IMG/VR virus record: IMGVR_UViG_3300024243_000033
Span: 1-45,269 of that record
DNA length: 45,269 nt
Reading direction: 5' to 3' (one strand)
DNA from: a virus
Both the position numbers and the translations under genes were made by a program. Below, piece by piece: positions 6,804 to 15,300 of the stretch. The notes under the pieces are model-generated. The model saw only the letters and a list, made by a program, of their open reading frames with translations, did no database searches and was not told the DNA's origin. How positions within the stretch are numbered: position 1 is the stretch's first letter; each line of letters opens with the position of its first letter.

Positions 6804-8384
6804 TCACTTTATTATCCACATATGTTGGGAATATAGATTTTGTGCTTCACGTATTTTACTATTTGTGTCGTCGCCTGTGTAGCCTATTTGTCCTCTTATC
6901 TGTGTGTTCAAGGTAGTTCTAGAAGTCATAATAGAATCGACAAAGGCTTTTTGATAATTGAGGTCTCTTGAGTTTGATTGAATTGCTGTGTCTCTGACCC
7001 AGCAACAAATCGCAAGAGCCATAACCAAGTCATCGTTGTAACCTCGCATTGCCTGTGGCTTGCCATTATTCCAAATGAAAGTCCTAAATTCATTTGTTAA
7101 ACGTGAAGAATACGTTTTAATTAGTTTGTTTCTTATAAACTCTTCCAACTTGGCTACTATGAGGGGTCTAGTCTTGCTCGTCGTAGAGAAACCGGCGATA
7201 GTTCCGGTCTGATGCTCGCCGAGATGTTGGTCGATGTATTGGTGTGTAGATTTAACAGACCAGTATAGATTTGGATAAGCATACTCTATGAGTTTGTCTA
7301 TTACGGTGTAGCCAATAGAGTTGTTTTCCACGACCATCATAGCATTTCCAAATTCTCGACCGACTTGATTGAGCATGTTGGCGTAGAGGTCGGGTGTAGG
7401 TTTGCCCTGGTATTCTCCAATGATCTCCATTGTTTCAAGTTTCAGAATATGGAATGTAGAGCTATCAGCGCCGTCGCCTCGCGCAACATCAGCAGCGATA
7501 AGATAATTACAACTAGGATCGTGCTCTTCCCAAATCCAGAAGTTTCTATCAAAGCCAGTCCTATGCTTTGGTTCTTTGACCAAAGACATCATCCATTCGA
7601 TCCCAGCAGGATCAATAACAGTCTCACCAGAGGTGTTGAAGTTGCACTCCAACTCCTGAGCGATCTGTCTTCTGGACATGTTCTTGGTTTCTTTTTTGAA
7701 CCACTCTTCATCTCTCTCTGGATGAACATCCCACATAAGCGTTGTGAGTTTAAAATTGTTGTCGTTACTCTCGGCACCTACGCAGGTTTTGTGGAACCAG
7801 TTACCGACACCATTCGGCGTGGAGATGGCGATGCAGCGACCACCAGTAGATAGCGTTGGATAGAGACCAGTCCATAGATCATCGAGACCTTCGATGTGTG
7901 CTGCCTCGTCAAGCACGAGTAGTGATAGTGCTTCGGAACGACCAGCATCACCAGAGGTAGAGGCAGCCTTGATGGAAGAACCATTAGACAACTCAAAAGA
8001 CGTGCGGTTGTCTGTCGTAATGCTTGCAATCCTGATCCATTCAGGAAGGTTCTTCATTATGTTCTTGACTTTGCGAACCAAGTTACCTGCGGTTTCAAAC
8101 TTGGTAGCCATAACAAGGATGGCTTTGTCGCGGTGAAACAGCATCATCCAAACAATGTAGCCAGCCGTAATCGTTGAGATGCCTAGCTGACGACCCTTGT
8201 TGATGATGTTGAAGCGGTAGTCGTTAAAGTCGTTTAGTAGGACATCCTGATAATCATAGGTTTTAAACAACATAAGCCCGTGCATCGGGTGAGAGATGCG
8301 GGCATAGTTTTTCAGGAAGTAAGAAGGATCTTTACCGCACTTAACGACTTCTTTGAGAATTTGTTTTTTTGTTAGTCTCGGCAT
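6804..8384 (-). CDS. 17: Terminase large subunit, T4 gp17-like
   Basis: This is the packaging motor: an ATPase that translocates DNA and a nuclease that cuts concatemers. The ATPase has Walker A KGRQLGIST (63-71), Walker B LLVLDEAAH (155-163) and the AISTPNG coupling motif (186-192). The nuclease domain has RNase H-like acids at D299 (AADVARGDGAD), E353 (VVENNSIG) and D451/D452 (YNDDLVMAL). At 526 aa it is shorter than T4 gp17 (610) but has all motifs. No recognisable small terminase is in the window. The gene lies 10 bases after the 182-aa gene and 8 bases before portal. Confidence 0.96.
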   Translation of the reverse strand: MPRLTKKQILKEVVKCGKDPSYFLKNYARISHPMHGLMLFKTYDYQDVLLNDFNDYRFNIINKGRQLGISTITAGYIVWMMLFHRDKAILVMATKFETAGNLVRKVKNIMKNLPEWIRIASITTDNRTSFELSNGSSIKAASTSGDAGRSEALSLLVLDEAAHIEGLDDLWTGLYPTLSTGGRCIAISTPNGVGNWFHKTCVGAESNDNNFKLTTLMWDVHPERDEEWFKKETKNMSRRQIAQELECNFNTSGETVIDPAGIEWMMSLVKEPKHRTGFDRNFWIWEEHDPSCNYLIAADVARGDGADSSTFHILKLETMEIIGEYQGKPTPDLYANMLNQVGREFGNAMMVVENNSIGYTVIDKLIEYAYPNLYWSVKSTHQYIDQHLGEHQTGTIAGFSTTSKTRPLIVAKLEEFIRNKLIKTYSSRLTNEFRTFIWNNGKPQAMRGYNDDLVMALAICCWVRDTAIQSNSRDLNYQKAFVDSIMTSRTTLNTQIRGQIGYTGDDTNSKIREAQNLYSQHMWIIK

Positions 8385-8394
8385 TCATCTTTCT

Positions 8395-8943
8395 TTAGTC
8401 TTTCTTGCCGGAGTTCTTTGGTCTCTTGTCGTTCGGGGGACGCTTACCGAGACCACCCTGCTTCATGAATGCTTCCCAACCAGCAGCAAGTTTATCTTCG
8501 GTTGCCTCGCCAACGACAGCGACTTCTTCCATTCCGCCAACTTTGTATTCCATAACGGCTGTAACCCAAGAGCGCACTCTTGAGGAGTTCTCAACACGGA
8601 TGTCAATCTCACCTTCTTTGGTAAGCTTGACAGTAGAGCCAGTAATCTTGCGGGCTTCTTTCTTGAGGAACTTTACAATCTCAGCCATCTGTGCTTCGAC
8701 ATCGGATTCAAAACCATTGGCGTAAACTTCTTTGAGGGTGACCTCGGACATGTAAGATAGTCTCATCATGTTGCCGTGGAACTTGACATTGAAGCCGTCC
8801 ATCACCCGCTTATCAATAAGGGGGTTGCCTTCTTCTCTCTTTAGACCTGCCTTGATGGGCTCGCCATCTTCGGTCATTGCGCCGTCGTAGGCGTTTGCTG
8901 CGGCTTGTGATAAGCCCTGGACGATTTCATAAACTGTAGCCAT
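8395..8943 (-). CDS. 182-aa protein immediately upstream of terminase
   Basis: The family has no name that I know. It starts MATVYEIVQGLSQAAANAYDG, then has an alpha/beta middle (NVKFHGNMMRLSYMSEVTLKEVY), a VRSWVTAVMEYKVGG segment and a basic, Lys/Pro-rich tail (KRPPNDKRPKNSGKKD). The position before gp17 is that of the small terminase in T4, but I see no helix-turn-helix or central-domain similarity, so I do not call it TerS. AAGGA is 9 bases upstream. The 47-base gap before it holds a TAAATAGT element. Confidence 0.75.
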   Translation of the reverse strand: MATVYEIVQGLSQAAANAYDGAMTEDGEPIKAGLKREEGNPLIDKRVMDGFNVKFHGNMMRLSYMSEVTLKEVYANGFESDVEAQMAEIVKFLKKEARKITGSTVKLTKEGEIDIRVENSSRVRSWVTAVMEYKVGGMEEVAVVGEATEDKLAAGWEAFMKQGGLGKRPPNDKRPKNSGKKD

Positions 8944-8968
8944 TATAATGTTCCTTTGGTTGTTTGCC

Positions 8969-8978
8969 TATAAATAGT
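8969..8978 (-). promoter_or_regulatory. Intergenic element ACTATTTATA
   Basis: The gap between the 105-aa and 182-aa genes contains ACTATTTATA on the coding strand (TATAAATAGT on the other). The core TAAATAGT recurs in the gaps at 21786-21833 and 42012-42042 and at the end of the gp25 gene. Its function is unknown. It resembles the T4 late promoter TATAAATA but points away from the genes. Confidence 0.35.
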
Positions 8979-8990
8979 GTTCAAAAGCAC

Positions 8991-9308
8991 TTATTCCTTT
9001 TTGGTACTATTGACACCTGAAGTTACTTGTTTCTTTAACATATTGAAAATTCTTTCCAAAACAGAACGTTTAGTCTGTAGTTCTACGCCCGGCATCTCTG
9101 CAAGGTCGAGTAGAAATTGGTCTATCTGTTGGATAATGCCGCGCTCCATGTTTGAAAGTTCCGGGTTTGCCTCAAGTCTATCTTCTTTTCCTGCTTTACC
9201 AAAAGCAGAACCACCCATAGACTTTGTTTTTAATTTTACTTTTTCGTCACCCTCTTCTTGTTCTTTTAGAACTTCTCTGATTAGCTCTCTTAAATCTTCA
9301 GCTTTCAT
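8991..9308 (-). CDS. 105-aa protein with possible capsid-targeting N-terminus
   Basis: A small soluble protein of no known family. It starts MKAEDLRELIREVLKEQEEG, an amphipathic helix with I-R-E and L-K-E sites like the other candidate packaged proteins here. The middle (KTKSMGGSAFGKAGKEDR) is flexible and basic. Residues 50-95 form two helices (NMERGIIQQIDQFLLDLAEM and the SVLERIFNMLKKQV segment). It overlaps the end of the zinc-ribbon gene by 11 bases. Confidence 0.75.
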   Translation of the reverse strand: MKAEDLRELIREVLKEQEEGDEKVKLKTKSMGGSAFGKAGKEDRLEANPELSNMERGIIQQIDQFLLDLAEMPGVELQTKRSVLERIFNMLKKQVTSGVNSTKKE

Positions 9309-9678
9309 TTGGTCGCCATCCTTGTTGCCATCTTTCTTCTCTACCTTCTACCCATTTGATGTAGCACTCGTAACAGCATTCAAACTTTACAAGAGACACA
9401 TCATCACGGGCAGAGTGTGAAAATGCTCCACAAACAGGACAGCCTGTCTTGGATTCCCTATTAAGTAGTTTTCTTGAAACCTTTATTCCATTTAGTTCTA
9501 CTTTATCGTTGGCTTCGTCGTTTTTCTTTTGCTTCTTGTAGAGTTCTCGCATCTGTTCCAGATAAACTTTCTCTTTGTTCTCGTCCCATTCTGCCTTGGG
9601 GTTCTGGATTGTTTCTTCGCCATACTTCTGTGCGATGGCTTGCTCTACTTTGACAATGTAATCAGGATCTTTACTCAC
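9298..9678 (-). CDS. Zinc-ribbon protein, 126 aa, GTG start
   Basis: It has an N-terminal helical half rich in charge, then CPVC (C80, C83) paired with CCYEC (C101/C102, C105), a likely four-cysteine zinc site. It ends in a conserved-looking, Trp/Arg-rich tail WVEGREERWQQGWRP. I recall similar tails in marine T4-like phages, where the function is not known. The GTG start at 9678 forms a GTGA overlap with the lysis-module gene before it. A nucleic-acid or protein-binding role is possible. Confidence 0.75.
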   Translation of the reverse strand: MSKDPDYIVKVEQAIAQKYGEETIQNPKAEWDENKEKVYLEQMRELYKKQKKNDEANDKVELNGIKVSRKLLNRESKTGCPVCGAFSHSARDDVSLVKFECCYECYIKWVEGREERWQQGWRPNES

Positions 9679-10088
9679 TGGGTCACCGCTTGTTGAATAC
9701 CGTAGTAACTAGCGCCACCCAATACGATACCACCTGCGAACCAGAGCCACTTACGTTGTGGTGCTTGTTTCTTAATGATTGTTTGTTGCTTTTCAATCAC
9801 AAGGTCTTTTTGTGCTATAATCTCTGTGTATTGTTGATCAAGAGTAACAATCCTCGCTTCAAGAAGTTTCTTGTCAAGTTTGCATTGGGTTCCTGCCTTG
9901 TCAAGCTGAAACTCCACTTTAAGCTCACACTTCAATTGTGCCTCTTCATACTTTGCTAATACCTCGGCAGCGGCAGGCACGCTAAGTAAAACGCCCTCAA
10001 ATGGAGCGGGCTGATCTTCTGCGACGACTGTAAAGTCTTCGGCGCTTGCAGTTGAGAGTAAAGCAAGCAACATTAGGCTATTCAACAT
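9675..10088 (-). CDS. Spanin-like lysis protein: signal peptide, coiled coil, C-terminal TM
   Basis: The protein has 137 aa. Residues 1-16 (MLNSLMLLALLSTASA) are a signal peptide with a signal-peptidase-I type A-x-A end, then a short PAPFEGVLLS segment, a long coiled coil (40-110) with two cysteines (C54, C69), and a C-terminal membrane helix (115-131, WFAGGIVLGGASYYG). The topology recalls a u-spanin, but there is no lipobox cysteine, so outer-membrane anchoring is not shown. It follows the Rz-like gene with an 11-base overlap. Proteins of this form are frequent next to phage holins; the exact role is open. Confidence 0.72.
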   Translation of the reverse strand: MLNSLMLLALLSTASAEDFTVVAEDQPAPFEGVLLSVPAAAEVLAKYEEAQLKCELKVEFQLDKAGTQCKLDKKLLEARIVTLDQQYTEIIAQKDLVIEKQQTIIKKQAPQRKWLWFAGGIVLGGASYYGIQQAVTQ

Positions 10089-10458
10089 ATCTTAATCCGT
10101 AGGTCTCTTCAAAGCGCTGTATAATCAGAGCCTTGTCTTGTTTGAACTCTTTTATTATAACTTCTTTTTCTGCTCTCGTTAAGTCCTTTATCTCGGCTTG
10201 TCGTGCTTCGTATTCCAACTCTAGCTCTTCTATCTCAATACGATACTGCTCAAGAGCTTCATCACGCAGACGCAACTCTTCGGTATGTAGGGATTGTAGT
10301 GTGCTTATCTGGTCTTTTAATGACTGCTCTGCAATCTCGTGTGCTTTGATAATGTTGCGTACATCATACTGCGACTTGCCAAATACGACAAGAAGGAGAA
10401 GGACAAGTCCAATCTCCTTCCAATGTTTTAAGCAGAATGCTAGAATCTTTTCTTTCAC
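10078..10458 (-). CDS. Inner-membrane spanin, Rz-like, GTG start
   Basis: A 126-aa type II membrane protein: a short basic cytoplasmic end (MKEKILAFCLKHWKE), one membrane helix (about 15-27, IGLVLLLLVVFG), then a continuous charged coiled coil to about residue 115. This is the layout of lambda Rz and other i-spanins, which span the periplasm to help fuse inner and outer membranes at lysis. It starts with GTG at 10458 in a GTGA overlap with the holin gene. The next gene overlaps its end, as Rz1-type partners often do. Confidence 0.78.
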   Translation of the reverse strand: MKEKILAFCLKHWKEIGLVLLLLVVFGKSQYDVRNIIKAHEIAEQSLKDQISTLQSLHTEELRLRDEALEQYRIEIEELELEYEARQAEIKDLTRAEKEVIIKEFKQDKALIIQRFEETYGLRYVE

Positions 10459-10658
10459 TCAAGTCCCTTGAGCTTTACAATAGCGTCAATTACGGATTGA
10501 CCACCGAGATAAAGACCAGAGATAATAACCCAGTCTGCTGATTCTAGTCCGCCCCAAGCCATAAGACCTGTAGCAGTGAGCCACACAAGTAGTTTGCGGG
10601 AAGTTAGTTTTTGTATGCCGCTGTCAAGTAGTGCTTGCTTCTGCTCTTTGCTCATCAT
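10455..10658 (-). CDS. Holin-like protein, two transmembrane helices
   Basis: It has 67 aa: a charged N-terminus, two membrane helices (about 23-39, LLVWLTATGLMAWGGL, and 43-58, WVIISGLYLGGQSVI) and a short Lys-containing tail. Size, topology and position before a spanin pair fit a class II-type holin, which opens the inner membrane at lysis time. The double ATG at 10658/10655 overlaps the stop of the 225-aa gene, so two starts three bases apart are possible. No endolysin is seen nearby. Confidence 0.75.
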   Translation of the reverse strand: MMSKEQKQALLDSGIQKLTSRKLLVWLTATGLMAWGGLESADWVIISGLYLGGQSVIDAIVKLKGLE

Positions 10659-11332
10659 TTAGCACCCATACTCTTTAGTTGCTCGTAGATAAGACCAATG
10701 AGAACTGGCAAGGACATAACACCAATTAGCGGCGCCATCTTCTGTAATGCATCGGCAACAACTTGCATATTCTCAGCATTGATGTTTTCGATGCCTTCTT
10801 GCATTGCGCCGTATGGGGCGCCGCCGCCTCTCATTTTACTCATCAATTTGCCAAGTGCTTCATTTGCCATGTCTTGAGGCTTGCGTCCAGGGCGGTCCAT
10901 CATGATTTCTTTGATTATGTCTAGCAGGTCGTCTTCGGACATCTTGAACATTTCTGCTTCTGCCATAATCTCTTCTTTGATTAGAGCGAGTAGCTCTGAC
11001 TTTTTGATTTTCATTGTGTTTTGTCCCTTTTTAGATTCGAAGAAAGCCGATGGGTTTTTCGCCATGTGGTCTCTCAACTTGGCAGCCTCTTCTTTGTTTA
11101 GTGTAATCCTGAAGCCGCCATTGTGACGCCTCATTCCGCTCAAGTCGAAACCGGCAAGCTCAAGGCGGTCAAGTGTAGCCGGGTGGCGCACCGAAAAATC
11201 AACAGTGTCAATTTCTATAGAGGGTGCTGTTCCCTCTTTCTTCATTTCTGCTGGAATAGTGTTGTCGTCGGACGGATCGTCCATAATCTCTTCTTTGATT
11301 AGAGCGAGTAGCTCTGACTTTTTGATTTTCAT
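10655..11332 (-). CDS. 225-aa protein carrying its targeting N-terminus twice
   Basis: The ORF begins MKIKKSELLALIKEEIM and repeats the same 17 residues from residue 107. The first unit has a small folded-looking domain (RHPATLDRLELAGFDL, then MRRHNGGFRITL). The second has an acidic helical part, a Gly-rich segment and a hydrophobic C-terminal helix (LIGVMSLPVLIGLIYEQL). Each leader contains I-K-E, a gp21-type cleavage pattern. The internal ATG at 11014 has AGGGA about 9-10 bases upstream, so the second unit may also be made separately as 119 aa. The first start has AAGGA and follows the 273-aa gene with a 4-base overlap. The function is unknown. Confidence 0.8.
   Translation of the reverse strand: MKIKKSELLALIKEEIMDDPSDDNTIPAEMKKEGTAPSIEIDTVDFSVRHPATLDRLELAGFDLSGMRRHNGGFRITLNKEEAAKLRDHMAKNPSAFFESKKGQNTMKIKKSELLALIKEEIMAEAEMFKMSEDDLLDIIKEIMMDRPGRKPQDMANEALGKLMSKMRGGGAPYGAMQEGIENINAENMQVVADALQKMAPLIGVMSLPVLIGLIYEQLKSMGAK
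10963..11015 (-). repeat. 53-bp exact direct repeat, copy downstream in the gene
   Basis: Identical over 53 bases to 11281-11333. It encodes residues 107-123 (MKIKKSELLALIKEEIM) plus one base before the ATG. The offset is 318 bases, exactly 106 codons, so the reading frame is kept. The absence of any mismatch points to a recent duplication or to gene conversion. Confidence 0.95.
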
Positions 11333-11333
11333 T
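11281..11333 (-). repeat. 53-bp exact direct repeat, copy at the gene start
   Basis: Partner of the copy at 10963-11015, covering codons 1-17 of the 225-aa gene. Only the leader is duplicated. The protein that follows is different in each copy. Confidence 0.95.
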
Positions 11334-12150
11334 TTTTATCCTTTGCGATCTTTGTCGCCGTTGCGTACATTACGCTTTCGGCGTCATCGCCATAGCGTTG
11401 CTTGAAGTCACCCTTAGATTTCTTCATACCTTTAACTACTCTCTCTTTTTCCTTTTTTTCAGGTTTAGAGAGTTTTTTCTCTTCCATCTTCTTGTTTACA
11501 GCAGAATAGAATCTATCAAGCTTGTCTTGGGGTGTCTTCTTATCTGTCTTGCTTAGCTTGCGAGTGGAGGGTGTTTCTTTTTTCTTTCCAAATTCTCCAC
11601 CAAACAAGCCCTCGCTTAATGCATTAGCATAGTCTTCTGGTGATTGTCCGCTCATCCAAGCATCGTAGGGATTTGGAGAGTTATCATCGATCTGAGCACC
11701 ATTATTGTAAGCAGTAGCTATCCATCTTTCAAAAGACATTTGCTGACCGGCAACAGCCTGGGCATCATCCATCTTTTGCTGATCTCTAAACTGCTCTGAT
11801 TCTCTAACAGGTTCGGGCATCGGGCGAGCTTTTGGTCTGTAAGCGCGACCAAGTTGTCGTTGTGCTGCGCCAATAGAGACGCCAGACTCGCCTGTGAATG
11901 CGGAGGATAAGAAATCAATGCTAACATCTAGTCCATCAATAGAATCTGTTAGTTTGCCGATTGCGTCAAGAAGCGCGGGGTCAGATTGGATCTCTTCCAT
12001 TATTGCTTCTTTTGTAATTTCTTTGCTTTCCATCGCCTCTACTTCGGCGCGGACTTCTTCGCCAAACATCTCCTCGACCTCTTCATTCGTGAGGACTACT
12101 TGGAGTTCTTCTTTGATAATTTGTTTTAGTTTGGCTTTTGTTATTTTCAT
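11329..12150 (-). CDS. 273-aa protein with MKITK leader and YATATK C-terminus
   Basis: The N-terminus MKITKAKLKQIIKEELQVVL matches that of the 134-aa protein at 2661-3065; the bodies differ. The middle is acidic and disordered, with a PMSFERWIATAYNNG-like folded part around residues 130-175. The C-terminus is very basic (170-273) and ends VVKGMKKSKGDFKQRYGDDAES, then VMYATATKIAKDKK, a closing motif I have seen in other marine phage proteins of unknown role. A targeting leader plus a basic DNA-binding-like tail fits an internal, DNA-associated capsid protein (inference). The ATG overlaps the stop of the gp46 relic as TAATG. Confidence 0.8.
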   Translation of the reverse strand: MKITKAKLKQIIKEELQVVLTNEEVEEMFGEEVRAEVEAMESKEITKEAIMEEIQSDPALLDAIGKLTDSIDGLDVSIDFLSSAFTGESGVSIGAAQRQLGRAYRPKARPMPEPVRESEQFRDQQKMDDAQAVAGQQMSFERWIATAYNNGAQIDDNSPNPYDAWMSGQSPEDYANALSEGLFGGEFGKKKETPSTRKLSKTDKKTPQDKLDRFYSAVNKKMEEKKLSKPEKKEKERVVKGMKKSKGDFKQRYGDDAESVMYATATKIAKDKK

Positions 12151-12329
12151 TATTGATTTACCTCTGCGAATCCGCTTTCTTTTTCAATCACAATCTGCAT
12201 GTCTACACAATCCTTGAGAGAATCAAGGTGAGAAATCAGCAGGACGTTCTTGAAATACACCTTAATTAGTTCCAAGATCCGAATAAATCCAGCCATATTC
12301 TCTTCATCAATAAAAGATAGGTTAAAAGG
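12150..12329 (-). pseudogene. Relic of a second gp46/SbcC C-terminus, in frame after the stop
   Basis: After the TAA of the nuclease gene (12330-12332) the same frame stays open for 59 codons. It encodes a divergent copy of the gene's last 54 residues: DEENMAGFIRILE against DEEHMEGFVRMLE, then LLISHLDSLKDCVDM in both. By eye 33 of 54 positions are identical, with many silent changes in the shared block. It holds the ABC H-loop (ISHLD) but no Walker or signature motif. Its stop overlaps the next ATG as TAATG, the join expected of an intact operon. It is probably the end of a former resident gene left by recombination. A short product from an internal ATG (NMAGF) cannot be excluded. Confidence 0.85.
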
Positions 12330-15300
12330 TTACATTCTTACCTTTGCAAAGCCATCAATTTTGCTGATCTCTATCGTCATATCTACGCAGTCTTTGAGAG
12401 AATCTAAATGTGAAATAAGCAAAATAGTGCCAAATTGACTCTTCACCACTTCAAGCATTCTTACAAAACCCTCCATATGTTCTTCATCTAAGGAGGTTGC
12501 TGGTTCATCAAGTACAAAAACTGAGCCGCGAGGCAAGTTTGTTACTGCAACCATAGCGATGCGAATAGCCATAGCAGCCATAGTCTTCTCCGCACCTGAC
12601 GCCATCTCAATAGGGCGAGCCTCGTGCTTGGGGTGCTTGATAAAAATGTCAAACTTGTTGCCTGTAGTCTCAAAAAAGATTTCAAAATCTACAACATTCG
12701 CTAGAATCTTTGCGATCTCTTCGTTGATTACAGGCAACTTCTGTTTAATGATGTCGTAAGCAATCCCGTTCGGATGCATACACCGCAAGAATAGATCATA
12801 CGATGAATACTCCGACTGGATTGTCTCAAACTCTAGTCTTCTTTCTTTGAGGTCTTGGATTCGTTGTTCTTCTGATCCGAGAGATTTGTAAAAATCAATC
12901 TTCTTCTGGCTATTTGACTCAACTTGTTCCTTAACGGATTGCGTTTCTTTGACATATAGTTCTTTCTCCTTTAGTAGTTTTTCTAGATTCTCAATTGCTT
13001 CTTTGTTGTCGTTATAAGAAGCTTGCTTTTGTGCTAGCTCGTCCATCAAAGCTTTGTGCCTATCAAGGGCAGACTTGCGGCGCTCAATACTCAATTGTAG
13101 GTCTTTGATAAAACCATCAGTTTCGCTTTGCTTTTTTTCAAGCTTACGATACTTGTCTAGGTGATCTCTAACAACCTGTGGGTTTAAGTTAGAGAGTCTG
13201 TCCTGTAGCTCTTCGATCTTGCTTTCCGTTTCAGGAATAACTGCTGTGGCTACATGGGCATCACGAATGAACTTACAAGCAGGGTAGGTCGTGCCGCACG
13301 GAATGTCTTCTAATAACTTTTTCTTTTCAGTCGCAACCTCTATCAGTTGTGTGTGAGTTTGAAGGCTACTTTCAGCTTCTTCAATGCTCACAAGAGAACT
13401 TGTAAGATTGTTGTAATCTAGAGTTTCTAGAAGATTTGAGATCTTATCAAATCGTTCTCTTTCACTATGTAGTCTGCTCGCATCATCAATGATTGAATCT
13501 GATAAAGAAATTATCTTATTTTTTGTCTTTTTGATCTCGGACTGAACCTCGTGGATGTCGATCACATCCGTTGGGATGTTGGAGATCTTGATAGAGAGGT
13601 TTTGGACGTTCTGGCTTGCGAAGGCGAGCTTTGCCTCAAGCCTGATCTTGTCGGCTTCGACCTCCAAGATTGCCGCCTTATGCTGCTCTATGGCGTCCTG
13701 AGCCTTTTGAATCTCCTTATCGTAGTCGCGACCCTGTAGCTTCTTGATTAGAACTTTGGACGACTGGGCGTCTTCTTTGGCAAACTTGAACTTCTTATCG
13801 AAGAACTGGAGATCCAAGAACTTAGCGATAATCTCCTTGCGCTTAGTCGAACCCTCATTAATAAACGCAAGAGCGCCGTGCTGTGATGAGAGAGACGAGA
13901 TAAGGAAATCATCAATCGTCCCAAAGTGCTTACGGATGTTCGCGTCAGTCTGGTTGCGGGTCGTGCCGTTTAGTGATGTAGTCTCATCTGTAACAGGGTC
14001 ATAGACAGAAAAATCAAGATGAGTCTTTGCCTCAATAGAGGTTTCGCCCTTTGACTTCTTTTCGTACTTCTCGACCTTGCGATGAACTGTGTAGGACTTA
14101 TCGCCAATCGCGATTGTGATCTTTCCACCACCCCAGTCGCGATTCTGATTTACGACATTAACATTCTTGCGCTCGTTTTTGCTTGTTGTGTTAAAGACTG
14201 TAAATAGAATTGCGTCAATGATAGATGACTTGCCTGAGAAGTTCTTACCAAAGATGCCCGTAATGCCGTTTACTTTGCGGAAATCGATAGAGTTGTTTTC
14301 TCCGTAGTTGAACAGGTTAGACCACTCAAAGTTTACAAGTTCCCAATTCACATTACGACTAACATCCTCTTTTGCTTCTACTTGCTGGTTGTATTTGGAA
14401 TTGAGTTCATAAATCGTAGACATAACATCAGGCTTAACCTGATAGTCTTTGAGGTATTCTGAAATAAGTTCCTGCTGGATCTCTGGATCTCGGAGGTTCT
14501 GTATTCCAATACCATCAGTAATCTCTTCAACATTCCCGCGTTTACCAGCAGATCTGTTTAAGAATGAGATCGACTCTGGCTTAAACTTATGGCGAGCAAC
14601 ATCAACAGCCTTACGCATCACATCGAGCGATAGGTTGTTGTCGCTGACGATACGCAGGCGGGCTCTATTGGGCACCGATGCTCTACGGGGAATCTTGCCT
14701 GTTGGGGTTAGCTCTACTGTGATAAATGGGCGCGGGTTCTGGAGCGTAAAGTGCTCGATGTCCCAATCATCTTTGGAGCCAATTGTCCAGATAGAGAAGC
14801 CCTTGTCGTCACTCTCTCCGTGGTTCTGCTGAACTGTGGAACCAGCGTAGTATACACGACCAGCATCGTCAAGAAACTGGCGCTTGTGAATGTCGCCAAG
14901 CATCGCAAAGTCAAACTCTTCAAAGATGGAGAGATTGTCTTCTCCGTGCTCCATCGTCCAACCAGCGTCAGTTTGGCAGTTAGAGATGGCGCCGTGATAG
15001 AGGGCGATGTTAATCTTGTCTGGATCGGTGGGCTGAACCCAATTGTCTCGGTCAAACACCGATAAGACATTCAGGACGACATTGCCGTAAGCAAGGGAGG
15101 TCTCGCCAGAGTTCTTTAGCAGACGAATGTGGGCACTATCGAGTGCCTGGACGATTGGCGTAATAGCATCTTGGCGATTGCTGTTCTTTAGGTTGCCGTC
15201 GTGGTTTCCTAAAATAATAAAAGTGGTCGCAATCTTGCTTAGATTGCTGAAAAAGTCTGACGCCATCTCTACAAATTCTGGTGAGATTTGTGTCTTTGTG

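Noticed and set aside
7365-7853. Plus-strand 162-aa ORF
   Set aside because: It lies wholly antisense to conserved terminase motifs, has no protein-like features and no supporting SD.
4798-8384. Inteins or introns in portal and terminase genes
   Set aside because: Motifs are in normal order without insertions of intein size; the portal extra length is a low-complexity tail.
8969-8976. TATAAATA, a T4-type late promoter, on the plus strand
   Set aside because: It points against every gene in the window. I kept it only as part of the TAAATAGT element.
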